Below, piece after piece: positions 11,850-22,429 of a DNA stretch of 64,000 nt. A model generated the notes under the pieces. That model was not told the DNA's origin. It searched no databases and saw only the letters and a list, made by a program, of their open reading frames with translations. This DNA is from Phaeosaccion multiseriatum. Taxonomy: Eukaryota > Ochrophyta, other classes. The DNA is taken from assembly GCA_965112735.1 (NCBI GenBank), contig OZ218954.1:2666001-2730000 (forward strand), given 5' to 3'. Position 1 is the stretch's first letter. Each line of letters opens with the position of its first letter. The translations under genes and the position numbers were made by a program.

Positions 11850-13940
11850 TTAATTCTGCTTTAACTTGCGCTTGGACCAGTACCTTGAAAAGGCTTGCCA
11901 CCCTGCACCCGCAGCACACGCCAACGCCGCGACCGCATAGAGCGCCAAGCTAATGCGGTGCAGCGTCTGGCCCGTCTGCCCGCGCGGAGCCCAAACTTGC
12001 CCGGGCAAGGCGCGCTCCTGCTGCTGCTGCTGCTGATCGGGAGGTGCACAAACCATGGTGAAGGTGATGTGAGTGTTGTACGCACCCTCCAGCAAGCGCA
12101 CAAAGGCCGCGGTGTGTCGCTCCAGCTCGGACACCTGGCTTGTGCTCAGAGCGAAGTCGTGAAGGGCAAAGTAGCTGCTCGCTCGCTGCCTCTTGAGCGC
12201 CATGGTGTCCCACAGCGCAGAGGCCTCTGCCAACTCCCCCGGCGATAGGACTTGATCGAGGTGAGGCTCCACGCTGCCCACCTGCCGCAACAGAGCCTTG
12301 AGCCCCGTCATTGCGGAGGCCAAGGGCCGCACCACTCCCAGCCGAGCGTACGAATCCTTCTCCACGAAAGTCAAGTCCCTCTCGGCCGTCCTCTCGGCCT
12401 CGGCTGCCCACAGGTGTTCAGACCTCACCTCGTTGACCACGGGGTCCCACACCAGCGACTTGGGCATCACCCCCCACACAAGCTGCACAAGGCATCCCAG
12501 CACGTCGCCCTTCCAAGCCCCTGATAGAGCAGAGGCTCCTTCCCCGTCTGAGGGTGTTTGTGTGAGGATGGACAGCACCATGTCGGGCATGGCGACACTT
12601 TGCGCTCGGTCCATGAGAAGGGCGTGAGGAGGCCGGAGAGAGAAGACGACCAGGGGCACGGTCCTCTTGGTAGCGTCGTGGCTAACCCCTTTGGAGCGTA
12701 AGAATCTCCTCACCCATCCCTGCAGCTCCTCAGCGTCCAGGGAGACGGCACTCGTGCTGCTGATCCTTCCATTTGACGTCGTCGTGGTCCTATGGTCCAA
12801 CAGGGACAACTGCAGCCCCACCGCCAGCAGGGGGGCGTCGCTCAGCAGCTCAGTCTGTACATCCACCACAAGTCGCATATCCACACCTGCTTCCTCTCTT
12901 TGAGCCACAAGGAAAGCCTCCAGCCCCCGCACCTGCGCCACATCCGCCTGGGAGCACTGATCTGGCGCGTCGCACACCAGAAACACCTGCACAACCACCT
13001 CCTCGCCCGCCCCGCCAGCCGCAGTATCAGCAGCAGCAGCAGCAGCAGCAGCAGCCGCCGCCGCAGCAGGAGCCCCTCCACTCGAGTCCGAGAGCTGGGC
13101 CCCACCCATGCCACCGGGGGAGAGCAGCATGGACGGAGCAATCAGCTTGGCCACCGTTCTCTCCGTCAACACTGCAAGCGACGCGTACAAGAGAGGCGCG
13201 GAGCCTGCCCTCATCGCTGCATCCACGTCGGGTATGTGAATGGGCAGCACCCCCCCCCCCCCCACGCCACCAGCAGGTCCATGGGGGGCTGCACTCAGGT
13301 CTAACCACACGTACCGCTCCTGCCCAATCCACCCCCGCGTACCAAATCGTGCTGTATGGCTTTTGCTCCCCCCCTGCGACAGAGCCGTGTACTGATACTG
13401 TTGCTGTTCAAGGTCGCCCCCTCGCTTGTGCACGGAAGGGTGGAGCAAGTACACGCGGTAGGAGGAGGTTGAAGAGCGCCTCACGTCATTCTGAATGAGC
13501 TCATCAACGACACGCACATCCACATCCAAGCTCTTAGCCGCTGGATGAGACTCCTGCTGCTCCTGTACCTGCGTGGTTATGGCCGCCTCTACCTTCCGGA
13601 TGAGCGACGGCTCCGCGTAAGAGACCTGGTACAGCGTCTGGAGCTTCAGGTCGAGCGCCGATAACACGTATCCACCGCCTTCCCGCTGCTGCACCAGCGA
13701 GAGAACGGGCAAACCATTGGCGGCCTCTGCCTTGACCTTGCTCTGCGCCGCAAAGTACGAGAGGAGAGTCTTGTCGGACAGGAAGGCGCCGCTACGTCCG
13801 TCCCCGTGGAGGCCCACAAGCACCACGTCCACTACCAACTCTACTCCATAGCTTTCGAGCTCGTGCAGCATAGCATGGGTGCATAACGCATCGTCGTCTT
13901 CGTGCCGGTGGTCCTCAGCGAAGGAGAAGATAGGGGACAT
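11850..13940 (-). CDS. Uncharacterised type I membrane protein (plant AT5G58100/AT3G28720-like)
   Basis: A single open frame of 696 residues. Features include VYLLHPSVHKRGG, a QYQYTALSQGG segment followed by an RYVWLDLSAAPHGP block, and a C-terminal hydrophobic stretch (HRISLALYAVAALACAAGAG) followed by a basic tail. This layout recalls a plant family of large luminal proteins with one C-terminal membrane segment, which is from memory and tentative. The expected signal peptide is missing from the N-terminus, so a first exon upstream may be unrecognised. An alanine run (about 13022-13062) comes from GCA/GCC repeats. The 5' end is partly duplicated just upstream (see findings). Its start faces the golgin gene 172 bases away. 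Confidence 0.7.
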   Translation of the reverse strand: MSPIFSFAEDHRHEDDDALCTHAMLHELESYGVELVVDVVLVGLHGDGRSGAFLSDKTLLSYFAAQSKVKAEAANGLPVLSLVQQREGGGYVLSALDLKLQTLYQVSYAEPSLIRKVEAAITTQVQEQQESHPAAKSLDVDVRVVDELIQNDVRRSSTSSYRVYLLHPSVHKRGGDLEQQQYQYTALSQGGSKSHTARFGTRGWIGQERYVWLDLSAAPHGPAGGVGGGGVLPIHIPDVDAAMRAGSAPLLYASLAVLTERTVAKLIAPSMLLSPGGMGGAQLSDSSGGAPAAAAAAAAAAAAADTAAGGAGEEVVVQVFLVCDAPDQCSQADVAQVRGLEAFLVAQREEAGVDMRLVVDVQTELLSDAPLLAVGLQLSLLDHRTTTTSNGRISSTSAVSLDAEELQGWVRRFLRSKGVSHDATKRTVPLVVFSLRPPHALLMDRAQSVAMPDMVLSILTQTPSDGEGASALSGAWKGDVLGCLVQLVWGVMPKSLVWDPVVNEVRSEHLWAAEAERTAERDLTFVEKDSYARLGVVRPLASAMTGLKALLRQVGSVEPHLDQVLSPGELAEASALWDTMALKRQRASSYFALHDFALSTSQVSELERHTAAFVRLLEGAYNTHITFTMVCAPPDQQQQQQERALPGQVWAPRGQTGQTLHRISLALYAVAALACAAGAGWQAFSRYWSKRKLKQN

Positions 13941-13999
13941 GAGGTAGAAAGGGGGGACCCCTCTGGTCCTCAGCGAAGGAGAGGATGGGGGTCATGAGG
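13909..13999. repeat. Direct duplication across the start of the membrane-protein gene
   Basis: TGGTCCTCAGCGAAGGAGA followed by a CAT and GAGGT occurs at about 13909-13945 and again at about 13964-13999, 55 bases apart. Each copy includes a minus-strand ATG. Confidence 0.85.
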
Positions 14000-14112
14000 T
14001 GTAACCCGCCCTTTGTCTCATGGTACAATGTATCTCCCTCGACTCGGGCCCAAAATCGTTACTTTTAGTCACGACTGATTCGAGACGCCTTGCGCCTTGC
14101 CTTGGAAGAGAG

Positions 14113-15853
14113 ATGAGTGAGGGAGAGGGGGTGGCTGCCGATGCTGCTTCTGCAGTTTCCGATGCTGCTTCTACAGCTGCAGCTGCACCTGCCCCCAAGG
14201 TGGAGTCGGTAGCGCAGGAAGCGCTGCCTGCCAAGAGGGAAGGCGGATCGGTAGAAGCAGGAAGACAGGGAGAAAGAGGAGAAAAAGGAGAAGAAGAGAG
14301 AGGGAACAAAGATGAGGGGCCAATAGGAACACATGCACCTCCACCAGCACCACCACCACCACCTGCAGCAACTCAGAACCCCGCACCAGCAGACGATAGA
14401 GCGCTCACGGAGCTTAAAGAGACGCTGGGCAAATACAAGCGCCTGCTATCCCTGGCGCGTCGGAGCATCGAGGAGAACCAGAGGGCGATTGGGGAGAAGG
14501 ACGGCATCATCCACGGCTTGGAGGGCGCGCTCGAGGCCGCGGAAAGGGCGTCACAACAGAGTGCAGCGGCGAGCAGAGCGGGTCTGGTAGGCGAACCCAG
14601 GGCTCTTCTGCGTCGGGTTTGGCAAGGAGACACCTTGTGGTGTCTGTTTGAGTATGATAGCAATGGGGTAGGTGGGGGAGGCGGGGTCTCCTCCTCGAAG
14701 GCGTGGAAGAGCTTCCCAGACGAGGGTGCTTGCGAGGACTACATTCGCAAGGACGCCGGAGACGCGCTCATAGTGCCCCCCGTGTCTCTGAGCCCGCAAG
14801 AGTGTGCCGCAGTGAGAGACGAAGCCAACGAGAAGGTGGCCAAGATCAGGGAAGAGTTCCGGCGCTACCGGGTGAAGGCTGAGTTGGCACGCAAGCAGAA
14901 GGACGCTGAGGTGCGCCTGGCCTCCATGGAGAAGATTGCGGAGAAGAGCAGGCGTATCTCGGGCTCGCAGGGCAGCATGGGCTCAGCGATGGGGGGCGAT
15001 GTGGCTCTGACCAACGAGATAACCAAGCTGCAGGCTGCACTGGCCGATCAGGATGAGATGTGGCGCCAGGCGTATGACAAGCAGGTCAGAACTTGCGTAC
15101 TTGTTTGTTCCACTTGCTCCGCCTCCACGCCCAACGACATGCCTTATCGCTGTGTGCGTTCCTACTCTTGTCTCTTTGACTGCTGCAGGTACGAGAGACG
15201 GAGCAGCTCAAGCGGGCGGGTAGCGAGGCGGCGTTGGCGGCGCAGTGGCGAGAGCGCTACGAGCAGTGCATGCGAGAGAAGGAGGATGCCCTAGCAAAGC
15301 TCGGTATGTTCAGTCAGGATGGAAGCAGCAAGAGAAGCAGCGGCAGCGCGAATGTCGCGAATGGCGTCCATGTGGACCCTAGCAGTAGAGACGGGTACGC
15401 TAGTCTTATGCAGAAGCACGCTGACCTGAAGGAGGAGTACAAGACTTACCGCAAGAAGGCCATGGCCGCTCTGAAGAACGCGTCGCGAGGAGGTGGCGGG
15501 GGGGGGGGCAGCAGCAGCTGCACCTTATGGCAGGAGTAGGCCCTAGCGCCGACGCCACCCTCCCTTACTTGCGAAACCTCATGGTGCAGTACCTGATCAG
15601 CGGCGAGCCGGAGGCCAAGGAGCACATGGAAAGGGCCATCACTACTGTTCTGGAGTTCTCGCCCGAGGAGAGGAAGCTTGTAGAGGAGAGCAGGGCCAGC
15701 TCGACATGGATCTCGGGGGCCATGTCGGGCCTGTGGGGGGGGGCAGCAGCTCCCGCGGCGGGTGGCGGGAGTGGCGCGATCAGTAGCAGAGCAGACGCAA
15801 CAGCAGCACCAGTCGCACCGCCCGCACCTGCCCCATCACGGCCGCGGCGATAG
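14113..15853 (+). CDS. Coiled-coil golgin with C-terminal GRIP-like domain (frame break at poly-G)
   Basis: Exon 1 runs 14113-15084 (an in-frame ATG also lies at 14020) and exon 2 from 15189. The N-terminus is Ala/Pro-rich and low complexity. Long charged helices follow (LKETLGKYKRLLSLARRSIE; VRDEANEKVAKIREEFRRYR), as in Golgi tethers. The final part, PYLRNLMVQYLISGEPEAKE then ITTVLEFSPEERKLVEES, matches the GRIP pattern that targets golgins to trans-Golgi Arl GTPases. It is in a different frame from the coiled coil. The switch falls in an 11-G run at 15498-15508; without it, the first frame ends at about 15539. A homopolymer length error, polymorphism or true truncation is possible. It is convergent with NIP30, 28 bases between stops. 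Confidence 0.8.
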
Positions 15854-15881
15854 AAGAGTTAAATGTATGTACAAAGGCGGG

Positions 15882-16836
15882 CTAATCGCTGCTACTATCA
15901 TCGCTACCGTAATCACCAAGCCCGAGGAGACCACTCGGCTCCTCTTGCTTCGCTTCTCTGGTCTCCCTTGTGGTCTCCACTGCTCTTGGTCCCTCGTCTT
16001 TCGCTGCCGCGGCTGCTTCTGGTTCGCCTTCGGCTTTCCTCTTCCTAGACGACGTGCTTCCCTTGAGTTTTGTCGAAGCCTGTCCCTTTGGCTTGAGCTT
16101 GAACTTCGGAGGAGGGGGTTTAGCTTTGGAAGGCATTTTACCCTTTGCACTAGCCGCAGCAGCACCACCTGCCGCCTTTGGCGCCCCCTCTCCATGTTGC
16201 TCGTCAGGAGCACTCCCAACCTGCGCACCACAAGGGAGGTCACCAGCAATGCACAGCAGCAGCAGGAGCAACAGCACCACATACAAAAAGGTTTGGTGGG
16301 CTGCTTTGGTGCGTGCTTGTCTAACCCTTGTCGTTGAGAACGTACCGTGGAGAGGATCTGGTTGGCCTTGGCCATGGAGAACAGCTCCAGCTCCTGCTGC
16401 TCCCACTCCCTTCTCTTATCCTTGGCCATCTGCCGCTGCTCCTGCACCCCCTGTAGATACTCGGCCTCTTCATCGTCTAGGGCCTTGGGCGGCGCGAACA
16501 TTTGCTTTCCCACAGCGTCATACTCCTCCTGCTTCTTGTCCCGCTGTGTTCGGGGGGGGGGGGGGTACAGTCAGCAAATAAGAATGAGGGATGAGAAGCA
16601 AGCGCGTCATCGATGACTATCCTCAGTAGCTAAGTGGCAGAGAGGAAGAGCTGAGGAGAAGTCGTCAATGGGCTCACCTGGGCTTGGAGCTGCTCCCACA
16701 GGGGCTTATTCAGGGCCTGCTTTGCTCGCTCTTCCGCAGCCTTCACCTCCTGGCTCTCCACACGCTTCTCATCGTTATACTCTACTCCATCCGAGGACTC
16801 CAGCACGGAGGTGCTCACGAAGCCAATGGTCGTCAT
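15882..16836 (-). CDS. NIP30/FAM192A (PIP30) homologue
   Basis: Exons: 16836-16678, 16543-16346, 16220-15882; 696 bases, 231 residues. The NIP30 N-terminal domain is clear: FVSTSVLESSDGVEY, PLWEQLQAQRDKKQEEYDAV, ALDDEEAEYLQGVQEQ and a basic RREWEQQELELF helix. The last residues, GLLGLGDYGSDDSSSD, match the acidic C-terminal motif of the family. In animals the homologue is a nuclear protein that binds the proteasome activator PA28-gamma; whether that holds here is unknown. A Lys/Ala/Pro-rich region in exon 3 resembles a nuclear localisation signal. It is divergent from WDR74, 164 bases between starts. Confidence 0.85.
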
Positions 16837-17000
16837 TCTCAGAGAGAGAGAGAAACAGCAAAAGCGGGGCAAGCGGGGCAAGTTGACCAATTGTATATTC
16901 GATATGACTCACAGATGGAACGCGTCTCAGGGGGGAGGAGAGATCGGCAAGACCAAAAATAAGAAAAAATTGTCCACGAACGGCTACAGGTGGGAGGGTA

Positions 17001-18296
17001 ATGAGGGCCGTCGTGGCAGATGAGACTGGTCTGGTCAAGGTAGTGCAGCTGGAGACCAATGAATGTCTCACCGTGGCGGGCCAGGAGGAGCAGGACCGAG
17101 AGGAGTGTGTGGCGGCCTTGTGTTGGGATGCGACTGCTGCCGCTGCTGACGAGCCGTACAGGAATTTCCATCTGGCTCGGAGGTGTGGGCTGTTAGAAAG
17201 GTGGGCCATATCGAGCGAGGCGAACGGGACCACGCTTCGTAGAGCTGGTGGCAGCGAGGCAGAGCAGCGTCGCAGCTGTTCGAGAGACATGGTTGGACTG
17301 GCGTGTATGCCTTCGACGGGTATGATTGTATGTTGCAGCTCGACAGGGGAGGTACACGTGGAACGACAGGAGGAGCAGGGGGGAGGGACGCAGGAGGAAG
17401 AAGGGGAAGGGGGGAGCAGTGTCTTTCAGGTGGGTGGGCCGATCAGCGGAATGTGTGCTGGAGAGGCATCGAGCGGGGCGCCCATGTTGGCATGTGGAGG
17501 CAACGAAAACGATTTGAAGGTGTGGGACGTGCGAACGCAGAGTCTGTTGTGGAAGGCCAAGAATGTGCCGCACGACAAGCGGCTGCAGCTCAAGATTCCC
17601 ATATGGGTCACGGCGGTGGCGCAACTCAGAGGGGAGACCTCAGGAAACATGGCAGAGCTCGTCACGGGAACCGCTCATAGGCACGTGAGGATCTACGATA
17701 CCCGAGCAAGGCGGCAACCCGTGCAGACAGTGGACCACGGGGACTACCGCATCACCGCCTTGAAGGTGTGCCCACACCGCCTCGAGGCCGTCGTGGGGGA
17801 CTGTGCTGGAGGCTTGACTGCGCTGGACCTGCGCACCATGAAAGCACGTAGGAGATTCGTGGGGCCGGCAGGGGCCGTGCGGAGCCTCTCCTTCCACCCC
17901 ACCCTCCCTGTGTTTGCGTCGGTGGGCCTGGACAGGATGCTGAGGCTGTTCAACGTCGATGACGGGCGGGAGTGCTACAAAGTGTATCTGAAGCAGAGGC
18001 TGACCTGTGTCATGCTCACGGATGAAAAGGAGAAGGCAGGGGCGGTGGGGGGAGGAGCTGCAGCGCGGGGGAGAGAAGGGGGGGGGGCAGGGGACGAGGA
18101 GTCATCAGGGGAGGAGTCAGGCCTTGAGTATGATATGGGGCAAGGCGGAGGAGAGGCAGGGGGGGGCGGCTATGAAGCCAGCAGCAGCGACGAGGATGAC
18201 GAGGACGAGGAAGAGCTTTCCGAAGGTGAAGACGAGAGTGAAGAGGAGCAGCCTCGCGCAAGTAGTCGGCCCCGAAAGCGAACAAAAAAAGCATAG
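17001..18296 (+). CDS. NSA1: WDR74/NSA1 homologue, 60S ribosome biogenesis WD40 protein
   Basis: An intronless frame of 431 residues starting at an ATG. The diagnostic segment GGNENDLKVWDVRTQSLLWK and the following KLQLKIPIWVT-like stretch (here RLQLKIPIWVTAVAQL) are characteristic of NSA1/WDR74. WD repeats continue (VRIYDTRARRQPVQTVDHGD; GGLTALDLRTMK; FASVGLDRMLRLFNVDDGR). The family forms a seven-bladed propeller that joins pre-60S particles in the nucleolus and interacts with the AAA-ATPase NVL/Rix7. The C-terminal 90 residues are Gly/Glu/Asp-rich and end in a basic RPRKRTKKA, a likely nuclear localisation signal. It shares the 60S assembly pathway with SDA1 about 10 kb away. Confidence 0.93.
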   Translation: MRAVVADETGLVKVVQLETNECLTVAGQEEQDREECVAALCWDATAAAADEPYRNFHLARRCGLLERWAISSEANGTTLRRAGGSEAEQRRSCSRDMVGLACMPSTGMIVCCSSTGEVHVERQEEQGGGTQEEEGEGGSSVFQVGGPISGMCAGEASSGAPMLACGGNENDLKVWDVRTQSLLWKAKNVPHDKRLQLKIPIWVTAVAQLRGETSGNMAELVTGTAHRHVRIYDTRARRQPVQTVDHGDYRITALKVCPHRLEAVVGDCAGGLTALDLRTMKARRRFVGPAGAVRSLSFHPTLPVFASVGLDRMLRLFNVDDGRECYKVYLKQRLTCVMLTDEKEKAGAVGGGAAARGREGGGAGDEESSGEESGLEYDMGQGGGEAGGGGYEASSSDEDDEDEEELSEGEDESEEEQPRASSRPRKRTKKA

Positions 18297-18771
18297 ATTG
18301 AAAGCGCCTTTAACACTTCTTCACACTGTGGGCGCAGCTCCCCCCCCCCCGCCTCCTCCCGACTCCCTCCACCGATGCCAGGCGGCTCTCTACCGCTTCC
18401 TTCCGCCCGTCAAGCCCCTCTATTGGGGCGTAACGTACCCCCGCTGTTTCACCCCTTCCCCCTCCCCTCCCCGCCCTATGCGGCACCTATGTATCCGCTG
18501 TGCCGATGAGGGAGCCTATTCTTTCTCAAGCAGCCGCGTAGCTGAGCTCTAGGTGTACATTTGGGCTGAGAAGGAAGCGGTTGAGCGTTTGGAGCGCCAC
18601 GGTGGCCTGAGCGTCATTTGGGGAAAGGCGAGAGGCGAGAGGCAGCCGCAGACACGCACGGAGTCGAGGGTATGTAGGAGGGGGAGGGGGAGGGAGGTTA
18701 AGGCTGAGCCCTCAGAAGACTGCTCTTCTCAACACCCGACGATAGCCCCAAGACGAGGTCCATGTGATGGC
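18297..18771. other. Intergenic, no gene seen
   Basis: The interval separates two convergent stops. It contains C-rich low-complexity sequence (about 18339-18366). No supported reading frame or RNA gene was found. Confidence 0.6.
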
Positions 18772-18846
18772 TCAAGAAAGCACCAGCTTGACACGAAACA
18801 AAGTGAGGGCACCCTCAGGCATGGCGGCCACACGCCCAAAGGCAGG

Positions 18847-18888
<42 letters not shown>

Positions 18889-20331
18889 GACCAAACGGAC
18901 GGATTTGGTGCTCTCCGAGAGAGAGGAGAGAGTGACGCGCACGCACACACGCACGCACCTGCATTTGGTCTGCAAACTCGATGAAGGCAATGCCCGCTTT
19001 GCCCTCCACCATGCGGACCTCCTTGTATCCGTTGTGTTGGCTGAACAGCACAGCCAGCATGCTCTCCGTGCACTCGGGGGGCAAGTTCTGCGCGAATAAG
19101 ATGCGGTTCGGGACTGGCGTGGCAAGGGGGGCACAGCAGGCATGGGCACAGACGGGGGGAATTCAGTCCGTCAGTTACGAGCCTGAAAGGGCCTGGAAGA
19201 GCCCTCTACGTTCGAGGGGTACCTGCACCCAATCCTCCCCGAAGCTTTGCTTTCCTCCCACAGGAAGGGGAAAGGAGGGCTGACTTACGATTGACCGCCG
19301 GGGCCACTGGGGGCGGGGCTTGGCTGGCAGCAGGGGGAAGGAGGCCCGCAGGTGTCGGAGCGGCAGCTGCTGGAGGTGCAGCGCTGGAGGGGTTACTCTT
19401 CTCCGCTGCTGCTGCCTCCGCCTCGGCCTGAAGGCAAGCGCAGATGGCAAAGAGTGAAGGGGTGGAGGCGCCGGCACCAGGGAATGCACAGCTTCGTGAA
19501 TGGAGAGACCCCAAAGTATCGCGCTCCATCGACAGCAGACAGGGGCAGCACACACACCACGCAATCGCACAAGCAGGGAGAGAAGCTCGCACCACCTCTT
19601 GTTACGATATAAATTGGGATGCTTTATATCGTAACACCTCTTGCCCCCCGCTCGCCGACCCCACAGCGCGAGCGATACCTACCTCCTTTTTGCGTTCTTC
19701 TCTTCTCTTCTTCTCCTTGGCATATGTTCCGTCCCGCCGGGCGGTCTTGTCGCTCTTGTGGTGGGCGAACTGCACGTCCAGCGGCTTCCCGTAAAAGTTA
19801 AATCCCTAGTCATGGAAGGTGGTGCGAGAGGGCGGAAGAGATGAGTGTCACAGGCAGAGCCAGGAAGCTGGTGGCAATCTCACTTGGCGTTCTTCCACAC
19901 TCTCCCTGCCCATCAAAGCCACTCCATGCACGCCTACCTGCATATCTTTCAGCGCCGCCATAGCCGATGACTGCTCTTCAAAAACCACCCATGCTTGCCC
20001 TCGTAATTTGTTTCCCCTGTCGAGGCCAGCACAGCAAAGCAAACACAGAGAGAAGTGGTGCGATTAGACAACACAGACGGCAAGGCCTTCTCCTCCTCAA
20101 GCCCCCCCCCCCCTCGCTGGCGGCGGTAGCAATCCCGCTCTCTGCGTGCACCCCCTCCCCTCCGACACCCCAGCCTTACCTCCTGGCCACGAGACTAAGG
20201 ATTCGGCCGTATCGACCAAAGCAGCTGTGGAGACTCTTCTTCAACACCTCCTTCTTGATCTTCTCGTCAATGTTATGCACATAGAGGGTGTGATTGACCT
20301 GCCCAACCTCAGCCCCTCCATTGGCCGCCAT
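18772..20331 (-). CDS. U1A/U2B'' family spliceosomal RRM protein
   Basis: Exons: 20331-20180, 20016-19938, 19805-19683, 19427-19289, 19113-18959 and a short last exon 18813-18772 (uncertain); 690 bases, 229 residues, close to the 225-282 residues of the family. RRM1 has RNP2 LYVHNI and RNP1 RGQAWVVF, followed by the [13 protein letters not shown] block that contacts the snRNA stem-loop. A basic linker and an Ala/Pro-rich linker follow. RRM2 begins [22 protein letters not shown] and contains IAFIEF. The family binds U1 stem-loop II or U2 stem-loop IV in the nucleus; a single family member often serves both. A GA/CT microsatellite in the last intron obscures the final acceptor, so the end of RRM2 is provisional. 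Confidence 0.88.
18849..18887. repeat. (GA)n microsatellite
   Basis: About 19 GA units in the last intron of the U1A/U2B'' gene. Confidence 0.95.
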
Positions 20332-21719
20332 TTCACTTCTTTATCTTCGCTTCTCTACTGTGGGGTCTTCCACAGAGATGCTCGGCACGGCGGGGGGGAG
20401 GCGTGGACCAAGAGATCCTCTGTATTATATCCACAACTGTGCTCGCCTATGAGGAATCAACAAGATAGGGGGGGGGGGGATTGGGATATTGGAAGAATAC
20501 GGGTATGGCAGGAGTTGGGTGACCTGACGCCCAATTAGGATACTCCAATCACCTTAATTACCTTTCAGGCGTAAGCCGGAACGCTATCGCCGGCGCAGCC
20601 GACGCGCTACCAGCTATTGCCAGCGTCGGCCGGCATTCTATCAGCTATTCCCCCCCCGACCCTCCGCCTCAGCTATTGGACTATTGCGCCCGGCCGGGGG
20701 GGGGGGGGCGGCAGAAGCCGGCCTGCTATTCGATGCTATCAGCTATTGATGCGTGCCAACGGCGCGCTGTTGGGCTCGAAGGGCGAATAGCGCAGCTATC
20801 GGCGATGGCTCATTAACGCGTCAGGGGTCGAAAATAGTCTATTATTAGTACGTGAACTCGAGTAACGAGGGCCCGTTCGTCGGACAGTGGGCACGAACAA
20901 AAGGTTTTAGCATCTCAAATGGGAAGCTGGACCCGGCCGTCTGACGCTGACTGGAGCTGGGGACCTGACCTGACGCCGGCCGGAACCGGGAACCTCAGAA
21001 CCTTGAGGGGCCGACGGCAGCGAAGGACGTTACAACTGTACAGGCTGTTCTTGGGGCGCGAGATGCCCACCCCTCTCCGTCCTGCTTCCAGCATCTGCTT
21101 CCAACATCGGATCTCTCCGATCCGCGCCCACGCCGTATTGCTCTCCTCTCTGGCAATCAGGGGCGCAGTCGCCACCGGCTCTGCCTCCCTACCGCTCGGA
21201 CCACTCGGACCCCCTCCGATCAGCAGAGGCTGACGACCTGACAGGCTGCAGGGGCGTGGCGCGACTCCTTCACACTCACTCTCCTCTGCAAGAGAAGACA
21301 GAGCGTAGGGCCTGTACATGCTGTGGGCAGGAGCCTAAGGACTCTGCTCCTCTGCTCAAGGTGGTTTCAGAAGGGGGGCGGCGCCAGACTCGACACGGGC
21401 AACAGTCCCAACAGCGCCGCCCTCCCCTCCCGACAGGTGACTTCTCGCCGGAGCGAAGGACCCGTTACGACAAGGTAAGGCCAGCTATGGCCAGATGATC
21501 GCACCCAGAGGTATGGCTAGATGGTGGCAGATGGTGATGGTGCCGGCCCCCATGCTCAGCGCAAAGCTCACGAGGGTTGTCGGGCGGGGGAGCACAGCCA
21601 ATCCAGTCCGGAGCTCACAGCTCTTCTTCCTCGAAAATTAATCAGGAGTGGTCGGGAAGCAGATTCGTCCAAGGGAGTGCAAACAATCCCGAGTCTCACT
21701 GCCTCACAGCCTCACAGCC
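20332..21719. other. Gene-poor interval with GCTAT-rich dispersed repeat
   Basis: No supported gene. From about 20570 to 20830 short GCTATT/GCTATC words recur between CCGGC-rich stretches, with a G run near 20698. The block 20800-21010 shares words (GCGTCAGGGGTCGA, CCTGAC..GCCGGCCGGAA, GAACCTCAGAACC) with 35690-35960. Reading frames here lack recognisable domains. Confidence 0.6.
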
Positions 21720-22394
21720 TCACAGCTCGCCCCACAAAGTCAGCACCTCCCCCTGGTGGGCCGGGAATGCACCCTTTTCCTCCTCCGGGGCAATGCGGCG
21801 CTCCGCCACTGTGCGCTGCCTGAAGCGGGAGAGGTGCGTCTGGCGAGCCCAGTCCAGCGCCACTCCGGCGGCATCCAAGCTGCACCTGATGAGGAGGAGG
21901 TAGCGGCGGTCGGGTGGGTGGGGACAATAGAGAGGGTGGGGAAGAGACGCAGACGGCAGGAGAGGAATGGAGGTCGAGAAGCCAATGGGAACAAGTCCCG
22001 CAATGAAATGAGTGGAAGCAACGCACGAGACAGCCTCAGACATAGGTCTGTCGCCAAAGCTAACCATGTGGATAGACAGATAGATAGATAGACAGATAGA
22101 TAGATAGATAGATAGATACATTGGAGCTTCCTCCAGAGCACTCCCCCTCCCCCCCTTGCGACTGTTCGTGATTCGTACATTTCGTTGAGACAGGCCGTCT
22201 GCAGCGCCCCCCAAGCCTTCTTGCCGTGGACCCACACCTCGTCCTCCGTGTTGGTAAAGGCACTGACCGAGAGGGGCGTTATCATCTCCTCGCCACCACC
22301 GGCCTTACATTCGAGTGCACCTTCAGCGAGTCGGAGAGGGGTAAGAAGGGATTACGGGCGGCGGGCAATGCTGTTTATGAGCTGGGGGGTACAG

Positions 22395-22429
<35 letters not shown>

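Noticed and set aside
18600-18771. Alternative last exons for the U1A/U2B'' gene
   Set aside because: Other acceptors in the GA/CT tract give low-complexity or early-stopped ends; the 18813 acceptor gives the best length, though it remains uncertain.
21740-22285. Minus-strand frame through the GATA repeat
   Set aside because: A donor at 22178 and an acceptor at 21886 give a phase-consistent last exon, so the repeat is intronic.
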